Source: Echinicola sp. 20G
Lineage (GTDB): Bacteria > Bacteroidota > Bacteroidia > Cytophagales > Cyclobacteriaceae
Direction of reading: 5' to 3'
NCBI RefSeq assembly: GCF_015533855.1
Contig: NZ_AP024154.1
Span: 747,001-811,000 of the forward strand
Length of the DNA: 64,000 nt
The notes beneath the pieces were generated by a model, which worked only from the letters and a program-made list of their open reading frames with translations, made no database searches and was not told the origin of the DNA. The stretch's first letter is position 1, and every line of letters starts with the position of its first letter. Below, one piece after another: positions 46,899-55,648 of this stretch. The position numbers and the translations under genes were made by a program.

Positions 46899-47789
46899 TT
46901 AATATGCCAATTTGTATGCCACCACCTTGTTTTTCATAAATGTAGGCACCAAAACGATTTTTTCATCCTCCAAATAACCAATATCGGCTGTATTAGATCC
47001 TGCATCTTTAGTGTCTAATAGCTTTGTTTCCCCATTTCCATCTATAATCCATATTTCACCAACCCATCTACTAGCAATATAAACATCATCGCCTAAGATG
47101 ATCAAACCATCACCACCAGTCACTTTGCTGTTAAGAATTTCGGCAGTGCCACTTTCTCCATACTTTTTAAGTCCTTCACCGTCCAAACCATACAAGGTAC
47201 CATCTTCAGATAATCTCACACCATTGATACTAGCCTGGCCTTCTGCCACAACACTTATCTCTCCATCTGCCAACACATGAATCAGCCCTTTTTCCATATC
47301 AGAGAAATAGACCTTCCCACCATGCACATCAACATCATTTAGAAAACCCGCACCTTCAATAGGATATGTATTGGATACTTTTGCGTTTTCCACATCTATC
47401 TCCACTAACTCATCTATATTGGTCACATACAACTTTCCATCAAGAAGCCCCATTCCTTTAGGGGCATCAATTCCTGAAACCCACTCTTTTTCTATGATTT
47501 CTCCATCTTTTGAAATAATCGAAATGAAGCCCTCTCCATCTTTAGCCCTTGGATCTCCTGCAATATTTGAAACATAGATGGTTCCTGATTCTTCATCCAC
47601 CAGAACAGACTCGCAAGTAGTGAGCTCATCCGGCGTTTCCCACAATAGCGTCAAAGATGGCTGTACTTCCTCCTCCACCTCCACCATTGGTTCTTCTTTT
47701 ACCTCTTCCTTTTTTTCGGCACCTCCACATTGCCAAAAAAGCAAGGGCGCAGCCATTATCAGCAATAATAATTTGTTTGACTTTTTCAT
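46899..47789 (-). CDS. SMP-30/NHL-like beta-propeller lipoprotein
   Basis: A 296-residue predicted lipoprotein with signal ending LLFWQC (anchor Cys21) and an acidic linker (KKEEVKEEPMVEVEEEV). About six repeats of the form GKLYVTNIDELVEID, GGKVYFSDMEKGLIHV, GDDVYIASRWVGEIWIID and EDEKIVLVPTFMKNKVVAY suggest a six-bladed propeller like SMP-30/gluconolactonase. The calcium-site residues of true lactonases cannot be assigned, so enzymatic activity is not claimed. It is divergent from the M19 dipeptidase gene. Confidence 0.75.
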   Translation of the reverse strand: MKKSNKLLLLIMAAPLLFWQCGGAEKKEEVKEEPMVEVEEEVQPSLTLLWETPDELTTCESVLVDEESGTIYVSNIAGDPRAKDGEGFISIISKDGEIIEKEWVSGIDAPKGMGLLDGKLYVTNIDELVEIDVENAKVSNTYPIEGAGFLNDVDVHGGKVYFSDMEKGLIHVLADGEISVVAEGQASINGVRLSEDGTLYGLDGEGLKKYGESGTAEILNSKVTGGDGLIILGDDVYIASRWVGEIWIIDGNGETKLLDTKDAGSNTADIGYLEDEKIVLVPTFMKNKVVAYKLAY

Positions 47790-47990
47790 GTTATAGTTTT
47801 TTATGGTTAAAGTTCTTTTGAAAAATTATTCTCTAAACTTAGTAAAAATCCTTCCTATTTAATAAGTTTTGATCTTCATAGAAGCAACTCACTTCTTAAA
47901 AATTTGTTTAAAGCATATTTACACCGTTTATAAATCTTTTCAGAAAAAGGCCTCATCCTATCTTAACTTAAGGCCTAAAACTATCCGCAT

Positions 47991-49247
47991 ATGAAAAAAT
48001 CACTACTCACAAAAGCATCCGTACTCTTACTTGCCTCAGCAATAGGCTGCCAAGAAAAGCCAGTAGAAGCTGACTACACCACTATGAGTGATGAAGAAAG
48101 ACTGGAAGCTGCTAAAGAAATAGCGCATGAAACAATCATGGTAGATGGCCATGTCGACTTACCTTACAGGATGAAAGTGGGAGGTTTTACCCTGCAAAGG
48201 GAAATACTGGACGTTTCTGAAAGAACAGATGGAGGCAACTTTGACTTTCCGAGATCAAAAGAAGGAGGCCTTGATGCCCCATTTATGTCTATTTACCTTC
48301 CAGCAAGGTATCAGGAAATGGGAGGAGCTAAAAATTTGGCTGACTCTTTAATACTGATGACCAAAAGACTGGCCGATACATGGCCTGAAAAATTTGCCAT
48401 GGCTTACAGCCCTGATGATATTGAAGCCAATTTTAAAGCAGGGAAAATCTCTCTTCCAATGGGTATGGAAAATGGAGCAGGAATTGAGGATAACATTGAA
48501 AATGTAGCCTACTTTCATGAAAAAGGAATTCGGTATATCACGCTAACCCACGGCAAAGACAACCTTATCGGAGACTCTTCTTATGATACAGCAAGAACAC
48601 ATGGAGGTCTCACTGAATTTGGCAAAGAGGTGGTCAAAGAGATGAACAAAGTGGGTATTATGGTTGACATTTCCCATGTTTCTGATGACACTTTTTATGA
48701 TGTGATGGAACTGACTGATGTTCCTGTTATAGCATCTCACAGTTCTTGCAGAAAATACACGCCAGGTTTTGAACGAAACATGGATGATGATATGATCAAG
48801 AAACTAGGTGAGGAAAATGGTGTCATCATGATCAATTTTGGCGGCAGCTTCATTGATGGAAACTACAATGACAGAACAGCCGAGGTCAGAGAACACATCG
48901 TAAACTGGCTGGCTCAAAATGAATTCAGTAGAAGCGACTCTGCAGCGCAAGCTTATATCGAAAAATACACAGCAGAACACAATGTCTTTCCCGACGTGAA
49001 ATTGGTAGCTGACCACATTGACCATGTTGTAAGCATTGCAGGCATCGACCATGTAGGTTTCGGCTCTGATTTTGATGGCGTAGGTGATTCATTGCCTAAT
49101 GGCTTGAAGGACGTTTCCATGTACCCCAATTTGATTGCAGAACTACTAAAAAGGGGATACAGCAAAGAAGACATTGAGAAAATTTGTTACAAAAATGTTT
49201 TCAGAGTTTGGAGAGCAGTAGAAGATGCTGCTAAAAAAACGAGCTAA
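47991..49247 (+). CDS. M19 membrane dipeptidase lipoprotein
   Basis: A zinc dipeptidase of the renal dipeptidase family, here an envelope lipoprotein (anchor Cys20 in ASAIGCQEK). The metal and active-site residues are all visible: His54 and Asp56 in DGHVDLP, Glu160 in MGMENGAG, His229 in DISHVSDD, His250 in ASHSSCRKY, and Asp360 in GFGSDFDGVGD. The 418-residue length is usual. It would split dipeptides, or related amide compounds, in the periplasm or at the outer membrane. Its position between SusC/SusD pairs and an M1 aminopeptidase suggests a peptide-use neighbourhood. Confidence 0.93.
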   Translation: MKKSLLTKASVLLLASAIGCQEKPVEADYTTMSDEERLEAAKEIAHETIMVDGHVDLPYRMKVGGFTLQREILDVSERTDGGNFDFPRSKEGGLDAPFMSIYLPARYQEMGGAKNLADSLILMTKRLADTWPEKFAMAYSPDDIEANFKAGKISLPMGMENGAGIEDNIENVAYFHEKGIRYITLTHGKDNLIGDSSYDTARTHGGLTEFGKEVVKEMNKVGIMVDISHVSDDTFYDVMELTDVPVIASHSSCRKYTPGFERNMDDDMIKKLGEENGVIMINFGGSFIDGNYNDRTAEVREHIVNWLAQNEFSRSDSAAQAYIEKYTAEHNVFPDVKLVADHIDHVVSIAGIDHVGFGSDFDGVGDSLPNGLKDVSMYPNLIAELLKRGYSKEDIEKICYKNVFRVWRAVEDAAKKTS

Positions 49248-49258
49248 TTCCAATTACC

Positions 49259-49294
49259 AAGTGTTTTCTGGACTTTCGTTTCCAGAAAGCACTT
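49259..49294. terminator. Hairpin between convergent peptidase genes
   Basis: A 14-bp stem (49259-49272 with 49281-49294, one G-U pair) has an 8-nt loop in the 55-bp gap between the M19 and M1 genes. Flanking T runs are weak. Confidence 0.5.
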
Positions 49295-49302
49295 TAATCC
49301 CC

Positions 49303-50883
49303 TTACTTATCCAATAAATACCAGCCATTAGGATCCACCGCTATTGGCTGATCACTTTTTACCCTTATCGCTTCTTTACTTAAAACTACCTTTTCAATCC
49401 CTTCCGAAGTTTGAATTTCCATCGGCAAGATAAAATCAACGTTAGTCAATTTAATTTCAAACCTGTTTTTCCCCTTTCGGTTAATCTTAACTTTTGGAAG
49501 GTCAGTTGAATACAGATAAATTTGAAAAAAATCTTCTAGATCTTTTCCGCTGTAATTCTCTACAAAATCTATAAAATCCTTTGTGGTTACCTGATTAGTA
49601 TAGGTGTAGCGACCATCCTTTGCAAAGTCTTTGACCATAGGAAAAAACACCTCATCACCTAACAAAAACCTCAACGAATGCATTACATAAGCCCCTTTGG
49701 TATAAATATCCCCTTGGTAAGCTTCTTCTGAAGTTTTGTTGGGAGTCAGTGCTATTGGCTGTTTGTTTTCTATACCTCTTGCGGCGGTCATTACATGGTC
49801 TTTGTATGCTTCTTCCCCTCCATGTTCAAGGTAAAACAACATATCACCGTAAGAACAAATCCCCTCATGTATCCAAAAATCAGCCCAGTCTGAAACGGAT
49901 ATTTTGTTTCCCCACCATTCGTGACCTAATTCATGATGTAATAACCAATCGAAATTCACCTCTCCCACTTGGGTATATTGAAAGTTATTGCCATAGCCAT
50001 TGATGGTTTGATGCTCCATTCCCAAATAAGGAGTTTCTACAACAGCAATTTTATCTTCAGGAAAAGGATATGACCCAAAATATTTTTCTTGGGTTTTCAC
50101 ACTTCTTTCCAGCACCTCCAACAAGCCGGAAGCTTTTGCCTTATTTTCTTCCAAGACATATACTTTCATAGGTACTTCCCTTCCACTTGTGGAACTAAAA
50201 TTCTTGGACAACTCAAAAAAGCGCCCCATCGTGAAATTGATATTGTAATTATTGACTGGATAAGCTGTGGCCCAATGAAAATAATTATAGCCTAAGCCTG
50301 TTCCTTGATTCAACAATCTCCCATTTGCAGCCACAAAATACGGGAAGGGAACTTTAAAATACATATCCACTCCATGGGATGGTTCACTGGAAGGATGATC
50401 AAGACAAGGCATAAAAATTTTCGCCCCTTCATGCTGACTGGAAAGTCCTACCCAATAATTCCCATTTTGGTCTTTTTCCCAAGTAAAGCCTCCCGACCAT
50501 GGAGGATTTACAGCAACAGGTGGCTTGCCTCTGTAATAAATCTTTACACTATTGGCATTCTCTGGAGGAAATATATCCAAGACATCATCGCCATGATGAT
50601 TAAAACTTATCTCCTCATCACCTACCTCGACCTTGGTCACTTGGTAGTTATCGATTAGATTGAGCCTTAAGGTATCTAATTTCCCTATCCTACGAAAAGT
50701 CATCTCCATAGAAGCATTGATGCCTTCAATCTTTGGCAAAATCTCTATGTCAAGTGAATAATGTATTACCTCATATCGCTCTTGAAGCGGATCAATTTTC
50801 CCTCCCCATGTCCATTTGTGCTCTTGGGCCACTACCTCAAAAACACCAATAAAAATCATAATTATCGAAAAAATTAGTTTCAT
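49303..50883 (-). CDS. M1-family zinc aminopeptidase
   Basis: A secreted or periplasmic gluzincin aminopeptidase. The start is placed at 50883 (MKLIFSIIMIFIGVFEVVAQ), which gives a clean signal peptide; six more codons upstream (MPRLSK) are possible. Zinc ligands His317, His321 and Glu340 lie in HELGHEWWG...FWIHEG with catalytic Glu318. The substrate-binding GAMEN motif is replaced by GMEHQTINGYG. The 526-residue chain has the N-terminal beta domain and catalytic domain but lacks the long C-terminal helical domain of E. coli PepN. It converges on the M19 gene. Confidence 0.9.
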   Translation of the reverse strand: MKLIFSIIMIFIGVFEVVAQEHKWTWGGKIDPLQERYEVIHYSLDIEILPKIEGINASMEMTFRRIGKLDTLRLNLIDNYQVTKVEVGDEEISFNHHGDDVLDIFPPENANSVKIYYRGKPPVAVNPPWSGGFTWEKDQNGNYWVGLSSQHEGAKIFMPCLDHPSSEPSHGVDMYFKVPFPYFVAANGRLLNQGTGLGYNYFHWATAYPVNNYNINFTMGRFFELSKNFSSTSGREVPMKVYVLEENKAKASGLLEVLERSVKTQEKYFGSYPFPEDKIAVVETPYLGMEHQTINGYGNNFQYTQVGEVNFDWLLHHELGHEWWGNKISVSDWADFWIHEGICSYGDMLFYLEHGGEEAYKDHVMTAARGIENKQPIALTPNKTSEEAYQGDIYTKGAYVMHSLRFLLGDEVFFPMVKDFAKDGRYTYTNQVTTKDFIDFVENYSGKDLEDFFQIYLYSTDLPKVKINRKGKNRFEIKLTNVDFILPMEIQTSEGIEKVVLSKEAIRVKSDQPIAVDPNGWYLLDK

Positions 50884-51220
50884 TTTACTCAATCTAGGCA
50901 AATCTTTACTGTTTCAAATACTTCAAACATCAATTTACGGACACTTATACAGAAAATGATGAATATTCTAAGATTTCACTAAACAAACTCTTGAACAGTA
51001 TATCTATTCTCACCAACTGTTCATCAACACTTTCTTATCAAATATTCAATGTCATAGCGCAGATTAAATATTTTTTATCATATATTTTCTTTATTAAATA
51101 CATTAACATTTTTCTTCCTCAAGAAAAAATAGTAAATTGATTACTGTCAAATACAAGCTTGACGGTCAAGTTTAATTTTTGAAACAAGTCTTTTGTTCAA
51201 AGCCATAGCGCAATGCCAAA
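50884..51220. other. Divergent intergenic region of 337 bp
   Basis: AT-rich region between the M1 peptidase and the porin-BCCT-UspA operon. It holds a near-perfect palindrome at 51155-51173, close to the porin start. No ORF or RNA gene is seen. Confidence 0.6.
51155..51173. promoter_or_regulatory. Palindromic operator-like site upstream of the porin-BCCT-UspA operon
   Basis: CTTGACgGTCAAG (51158-51170) is a perfect 6+1+6 palindrome extendable to 19 nt with one G-T mismatch. It ends 47 nt before the start codon. The half-site TTGAC is common in TetR-family operators. No regulator gene lies nearby, so the binding protein is unknown. Confidence 0.45.
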
Positions 51221-52591
51221 ATGTACTATCTTATTAAACCTTATTTCTTTTTTATCTCCTTTTTTGTGGCTTTAATAATTTCCTCTTCCAGCTACGCCAA
51301 ATCAACAGATATACATTTGTCAAAAGATTCTATAGAATCCAAACTGGCAAACTCTTCATTGTTCAGCAAAGACTACGGAATACATAAATCAAGCCTTGAA
51401 AATGTAAGTTCTTTGTATCATCAAACCAAAAAAGACACCTCTTGGCTTAAAATCGGTGGAGCACTTAGACTCAATACGATTTATGCTATCTATGAAGGGC
51501 AAACCTTCCCATTGGGAACTGACTCAAGAAATGAATGGACTTGGGACACCTGGAGAATCAATGTTGACTCCTACGCTAACGGATTGCGATTTGCTTTCGA
51601 ATACAGATTTTATCCCACTTTCAACACCCATTTCATAAAGTATGGTTGGATAGGCTATCGTTTTTCAGACCAATACAACCTGCAGTTTGGTATCACTCAA
51701 GTACCTTTTGGCTTATTGACCTATGCCTCCCATAGTTGGTGGTTTCAGGCTCCCTATTATTTAGGGCTTGAAGACGATCATCAGATTGGCTTCAACTTAA
51801 CCAAGAATTTTGACAAGTGGACTTTTAATCTTGCCTACTTCCCTTTAGCTGAACCAAGGGGCACCAATGACCCCAACTTTGGTGCATATTCAAGTGCCAG
51901 GTATTCCTATGATGTGGTGCCCATCGAGGGCAATAATAACATCGAAAGAAACCAAATCAATCTTAGAACCACCTATCAACTTCAGGGTACTGAGTTGGGC
52001 ATCTCTGTACAACAAATGGAAATTTATAACCAATCTTCCAAAAACAAAGGATATCAGTGGGCTACTGCCTTGCATGCAGAATGGACCAAATCCAAATGGA
52101 ACCTAAAATCTGAAATCATCTACTATCATTATACCAACGTTGAAAATGATGCAGGTACTGACCTGAGTAGCGTCCAAATGGGTGCTTATGGCTTCGGGAC
52201 ATATGACGTAGCATCAGAAGCCTTACTTTATGTCATAGGAATAGCTTATGATATCCCAGTGAAGTGGGGTCCAATATCAAACATACAAGTATATAATGAT
52301 TACAGCTATGTTCAAAAAGCAGGAGAAACCCTAATCAACGGAACACCACAACAATTTCAGGACACCCAACAAAATGTACTTGGGGCCTTAATCTCGGCTG
52401 GTAAGATTTATACTTACTTTGACTTTGCATCAGGCTATAACCACCCTTGGATCAGTGACTCTTTTGGGGGAAATGCCTTGGGTGCAGGACGTGGAGAAAG
52501 TTACCATGAGCCAATTTCAGATAATAACCCGATAGACCGCTCCCCATACTGGAACACACGAATCAATATTAACCTAGGCTATTACTTCTAA
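51221..52591 (+). CDS. Predicted outer-membrane porin, first gene of an osmolyte-uptake operon
   Basis: A 456-residue outer-membrane barrel. The signal peptide ends near residue 26 (SSSSYAK). A short helical or variable region follows, then strands starting at about residue 75 with SWLKIGGALRLNTIYAIYEG, and many aromatic girdle residues. The C terminus ends in NLGYYF with terminal Phe, the usual barrel signal. It resembles phosphate-selective or general porins loosely, but I cannot name a specific family. The BCCT gene starts 10 nt after its stop codon, so the porin probably lets the same solute through the outer membrane. Confidence 0.78.
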   Translation: MYYLIKPYFFFISFFVALIISSSSYAKSTDIHLSKDSIESKLANSSLFSKDYGIHKSSLENVSSLYHQTKKDTSWLKIGGALRLNTIYAIYEGQTFPLGTDSRNEWTWDTWRINVDSYANGLRFAFEYRFYPTFNTHFIKYGWIGYRFSDQYNLQFGITQVPFGLLTYASHSWWFQAPYYLGLEDDHQIGFNLTKNFDKWTFNLAYFPLAEPRGTNDPNFGAYSSARYSYDVVPIEGNNNIERNQINLRTTYQLQGTELGISVQQMEIYNQSSKNKGYQWATALHAEWTKSKWNLKSEIIYYHYTNVENDAGTDLSSVQMGAYGFGTYDVASEALLYVIGIAYDIPVKWGPISNIQVYNDYSYVQKAGETLINGTPQQFQDTQQNVLGALISAGKIYTYFDFASGYNHPWISDSFGGNALGAGRGESYHEPISDNNPIDRSPYWNTRININLGYYF

Positions 52592-52601
52592 AAGCATAAT
52601 T

Positions 52602-54191
52602 ATGAACAATAAATATTTTGATGTACATGCACCTGTATTCTGGCCTGCCACTGTTCTGATCATTGCCTTTATCGCCATAACGATCATTGTGGGGGAACCA
52701 ATGGAAAATATTTTTGACCAAATTCAGGTTTTCATTACGGACAAAACCGGCTGGCTCTTTATCATTTCAGTAAATGCTTTTATCGTATTTTGCTTCTATC
52801 TTGGATTCAGCAAATTTGGCAATATTAAACTTGGAGGTAAAAATGCAGAAACTGAATTCTCAACCTCCGCTTGGTTTGCTATGTTATTCAGTGCGGGGAT
52901 GGGAATTGGTCTACTTTTTTGGGGCGTGGCCGAACCAGTTTCCCATTACTCAAAGCCTCCATATGGAGAGCCATTTTCTGTAGCATCCGCAGAAAGGGCC
53001 ATGAACCTTACTTTCCTTCATTGGGGTTTCCATGCTTGGGCGATTTATGCTATCGTAGCATTGGCGTTGGCCTTTTTTACTTACAATAGAAAATTACCCT
53101 TGACCATACGTTCGATATTCTACCCAATATTGGGAGATCGAATTCATGGATGGATAGGTGACGTAATCGATGTCATGGCAGTCTTGGCAACTCTATTCGG
53201 CTTAGCTACTTCCTTGGGCTTTGGTGTTCAGCAAGTCAATGGAGGACTATCCTATCTATTTGGAATCCCTGTATCTACTACAATCCAAGTTTTACTCATT
53301 GCGGGCATTACCATTGTGGCCACATTCTCGGTCTTTTCTGGAATTGACAAAGGTGTGAAATTTTTAAGTGAATGGAATGTTAGGATTGCTGCCATCATGC
53401 TGATTTTTGTTTTGATTGTCGGACCTACCCTTTTTATTTTCAGAAGCCTGATACAAAACTTAGGAAACTATATCAACCAAATCATACAAGTTTCCACATG
53501 GACAGAAGCCTATCGCGACAGTGGATGGCAAGGTTCGTGGACGATCTTTTACTGGGCCTGGTGGGTTTCATGGTCACCTTTCGTTGGGATGTTCATCGCC
53601 CGGGTTTCAAGAGGAAGAACCATTAGGGAATTTATCTTTGGCGTTTTATTGGTACCTGCATTATTGACCTTTGTATGGTTGACCGCTATGGGAGGAAGCG
53701 CTATTTTCATGGACATGCAAAATGAAGGGCATCAGCTTGCCAAAGACATTGTGGCTGATGAGTCTACTGCCCTATTTGTATTTCTGCATGAATTTCCATT
53801 GCGAACCATTGGATCAGCAGTAGGTGTGCTGTTGGTAATCAGTTTTTTCGTCACCTCCTCAGACTCGGGTTCATTAGTTATTGATAGCATTACGGCTGGT
53901 GGAAAGTTAGACGCCCCAGTTGGTCAAAGAATATTTTGGGCCCTTTCAGAAGGAGCAGTAGCCGCCGTTCTCCTAATCGGAGGTGGGCTTTCAGCCTTGC
54001 AAACAGCAGCCATAACCACAGGTCTTCCATTTTTAGTGGTATTACTCATCATGATTTACAGCCTGTACAAAGGCCTGCAAAATGAATACGCGAGAAATGA
54101 AGCACTCAAAAAAGACCTGGATAAAAAATCCTACGAAAAAAATCTAGCACAAATAGTGCAAAAGAACATTCAAAAAAATAAGTCGAAATGA
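52602..54191 (+). CDS. BCCT-family betaine/carnitine/choline transporter
   Basis: A 529-residue, 12-helix inner-membrane transporter for trimethylammonium compounds such as glycine betaine, choline or carnitine. Family hallmarks: the glycine-rich helix AMLFSAGMGIGLLFWGVAEP, the aromatic substrate box FYWAWWVSWSPFVGMFIARV, and SRGRTIREFIFGVLLVPALL. The intact GMGIGL stretch resembles sodium-coupled members such as BetP. The C-terminal tail is short and basic (about 30 residues), without the long osmosensing domain of BetP. It lies between a porin and a universal stress protein, whose start codon overlaps its stop codon by 4 nt. Confidence 0.94.
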   Translation: MNNKYFDVHAPVFWPATVLIIAFIAITIIVGEPMENIFDQIQVFITDKTGWLFIISVNAFIVFCFYLGFSKFGNIKLGGKNAETEFSTSAWFAMLFSAGMGIGLLFWGVAEPVSHYSKPPYGEPFSVASAERAMNLTFLHWGFHAWAIYAIVALALAFFTYNRKLPLTIRSIFYPILGDRIHGWIGDVIDVMAVLATLFGLATSLGFGVQQVNGGLSYLFGIPVSTTIQVLLIAGITIVATFSVFSGIDKGVKFLSEWNVRIAAIMLIFVLIVGPTLFIFRSLIQNLGNYINQIIQVSTWTEAYRDSGWQGSWTIFYWAWWVSWSPFVGMFIARVSRGRTIREFIFGVLLVPALLTFVWLTAMGGSAIFMDMQNEGHQLAKDIVADESTALFVFLHEFPLRTIGSAVGVLLVISFFVTSSDSGSLVIDSITAGGKLDAPVGQRIFWALSEGAVAAVLLIGGGLSALQTAAITTGLPFLVVLLIMIYSLYKGLQNEYARNEALKKDLDKKSYEKNLAQIVQKNIQKNKSK

Positions 54192-55048
54192 AAAGAATAA
54201 GACATATCGCCTTGTGTTTGGACCTCACTGAGATGGACAACTTACTGCTTTCTTATGTGAAGCGATTAGATGATTATTTCAAATTTGATTCACTCACCTT
54301 ACTTCACTTAATAGAAATCGAAGAGCTACCTTCTGAAATCAATTCGCTAGTTCCTGAATTAGGAAAATCGATAGAAGAAGTTATCCAAAATGAGTTATCT
54401 GAGAAAGCCGAAACCTACTTTGGCAAAGACAACGAAAACATCAAATTCCACATTCACCGAGGAGGAGACGTAGAAGCATTTGCTTCTTATATGGACAAAG
54501 AAGATTTTGGGCTTGTGATCTTAGGAAAAAAAAGTGCCTATTTAGGCTCTGGAATATTGAGTGGAAAAATCGTCAGACTGATTAACTGTAATACGTTATT
54601 TGTTCCAGAAATCACGTATCCAAACTTTGAAAATGTAGTGATTGCCTTGGACTTCAGCCCATATTCGGACAAAGTCATTAATATTGGACTTAATTTGAAA
54701 AATATAATCAATAGTTCCCTTCACCCAGTACACGTAATCAAGTCAGGTGTTCAATATTTCCCCTACATCAAAAACTTCAACAAATATGCTCAAGAATTGG
54801 AAAACGAAGCTAAAAAACAGTACAAGCGTTTTCAAAAAAAGCATGACCTTTCAGAAGAAATCACTTTATTAAAAGATAGCGACCTACACATCAGCAAATT
54901 AATTTATAATTATGCTGTTCGAGAATCTGCTAACTTAATCATTGCAGGCAACAAAGGGAAAAAGGATGAAGGAGATCTATTGATCGGAAGTATAGCCGAA
55001 CAATTGATTGCTCATGACAAAAACCTCCCAGTGCTTATTGTAAAATAA
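54188..55048 (+). CDS. Tandem-domain universal stress protein (UspA family)
   Basis: A 286-residue cytoplasmic protein with two Usp domains (about 1-140 and 145-286). The second domain carries the ATP-binding pattern G-x2-G-x9-G-S (GNKGKKDEGDLLIGS) near the C terminus. The matching place in the first domain (LGKKSAYLGSG) is degenerate, so probably only one domain binds ATP. The start codon overlaps the BCCT stop codon in an ATGA, which implies translational coupling. Usp proteins coupled to transporters are thought to modulate transport in response to ATP or stress. That role is inferred here. Confidence 0.92.
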   Translation: MKRIRHIALCLDLTEMDNLLLSYVKRLDDYFKFDSLTLLHLIEIEELPSEINSLVPELGKSIEEVIQNELSEKAETYFGKDNENIKFHIHRGGDVEAFASYMDKEDFGLVILGKKSAYLGSGILSGKIVRLINCNTLFVPEITYPNFENVVIALDFSPYSDKVINIGLNLKNIINSSLHPVHVIKSGVQYFPYIKNFNKYAQELENEAKKQYKRFQKKHDLSEEITLLKDSDLHISKLIYNYAVRESANLIIAGNKGKKDEGDLLIGSIAEQLIAHDKNLPVLIVK

Positions 55049-55094
55049 TTCCAACAAAAACCCCCAGCTAAAAAGCCAGGGATTCCATTTAAAT

Positions 55095-55535
55095 TTATTC
55101 TTCTAAAGTGTTATAGCTATCGACCTGCTCCATTACCCAATCCTTATATTTTTGGAGACGGTAATCCAGCCACTTTTGCCTGTAATTTTTTGATTCCTCA
55201 ATTAAAAAAGTAAATCTCTCCATGGCCTTACTTTTGGTCAGGGCGTCGTACAAATCTTCCTGAAAAGATTTATTTTCCACAAACTGCTCCGTAAACTGAT
55301 CCATGATCAGTGATTCTTGAGCAGGCTCCATTTTCACGAATTCCGCAAAATTCATTGGATCAGAATCTATCTCATCCAACAAATCTTCTTCCTCGGGTGT
55401 GAGATTTTCATTAAAATTATCCTCTTCATCTGGAAGATGATGAATAATTTTTTTGTCTTCTTGGTAATAACAAACCTTGCCTTTAAGTAAATAATTGGCT
55501 ATTGTAACAATTTCTTTTTCAGATAGGGTAAGCAT
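55095..55535 (-). CDS. UPF0158-family protein
   Basis: A 146-residue acidic cytoplasmic protein resembling the UPF0158 family (function unknown). Features: the N-terminal helix LSEKEIVTIANYLLKGKVCYYQ, an acidic middle (LTPEEEDLLDEIDSDP) and the family-like segment DLYDALTKSKAMERFTFLIE followed by YRQKWLDYRLQKY. There is no membrane segment or signal. It converges on the UspA gene with a 46-bp gap that holds only an imperfect hairpin. No operon partner is evident. Confidence 0.75.
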   Translation of the reverse strand: MLTLSEKEIVTIANYLLKGKVCYYQEDKKIIHHLPDEEDNFNENLTPEEEDLLDEIDSDPMNFAEFVKMEPAQESLIMDQFTEQFVENKSFQEDLYDALTKSKAMERFTFLIEESKNYRQKWLDYRLQKYKDWVMEQVDSYNTLEE

Positions 55536-55648
55536 TGCTTTGTTTATAAAATCAAAATCAATTGAAAAATAAGGAACCCTTAATAAAAATCAAATAACCT
55601 GCTTTTAAATAAAAAAAATAATATGAAAATCATCCAAAAAATCTTTCC

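Noticed and set aside
55049..55094. Terminator between uspA and the UPF0158 gene
   Set aside because: The candidate stem (CCCAGCT/AGCCAGG) has internal mismatches and is not stable enough to call.
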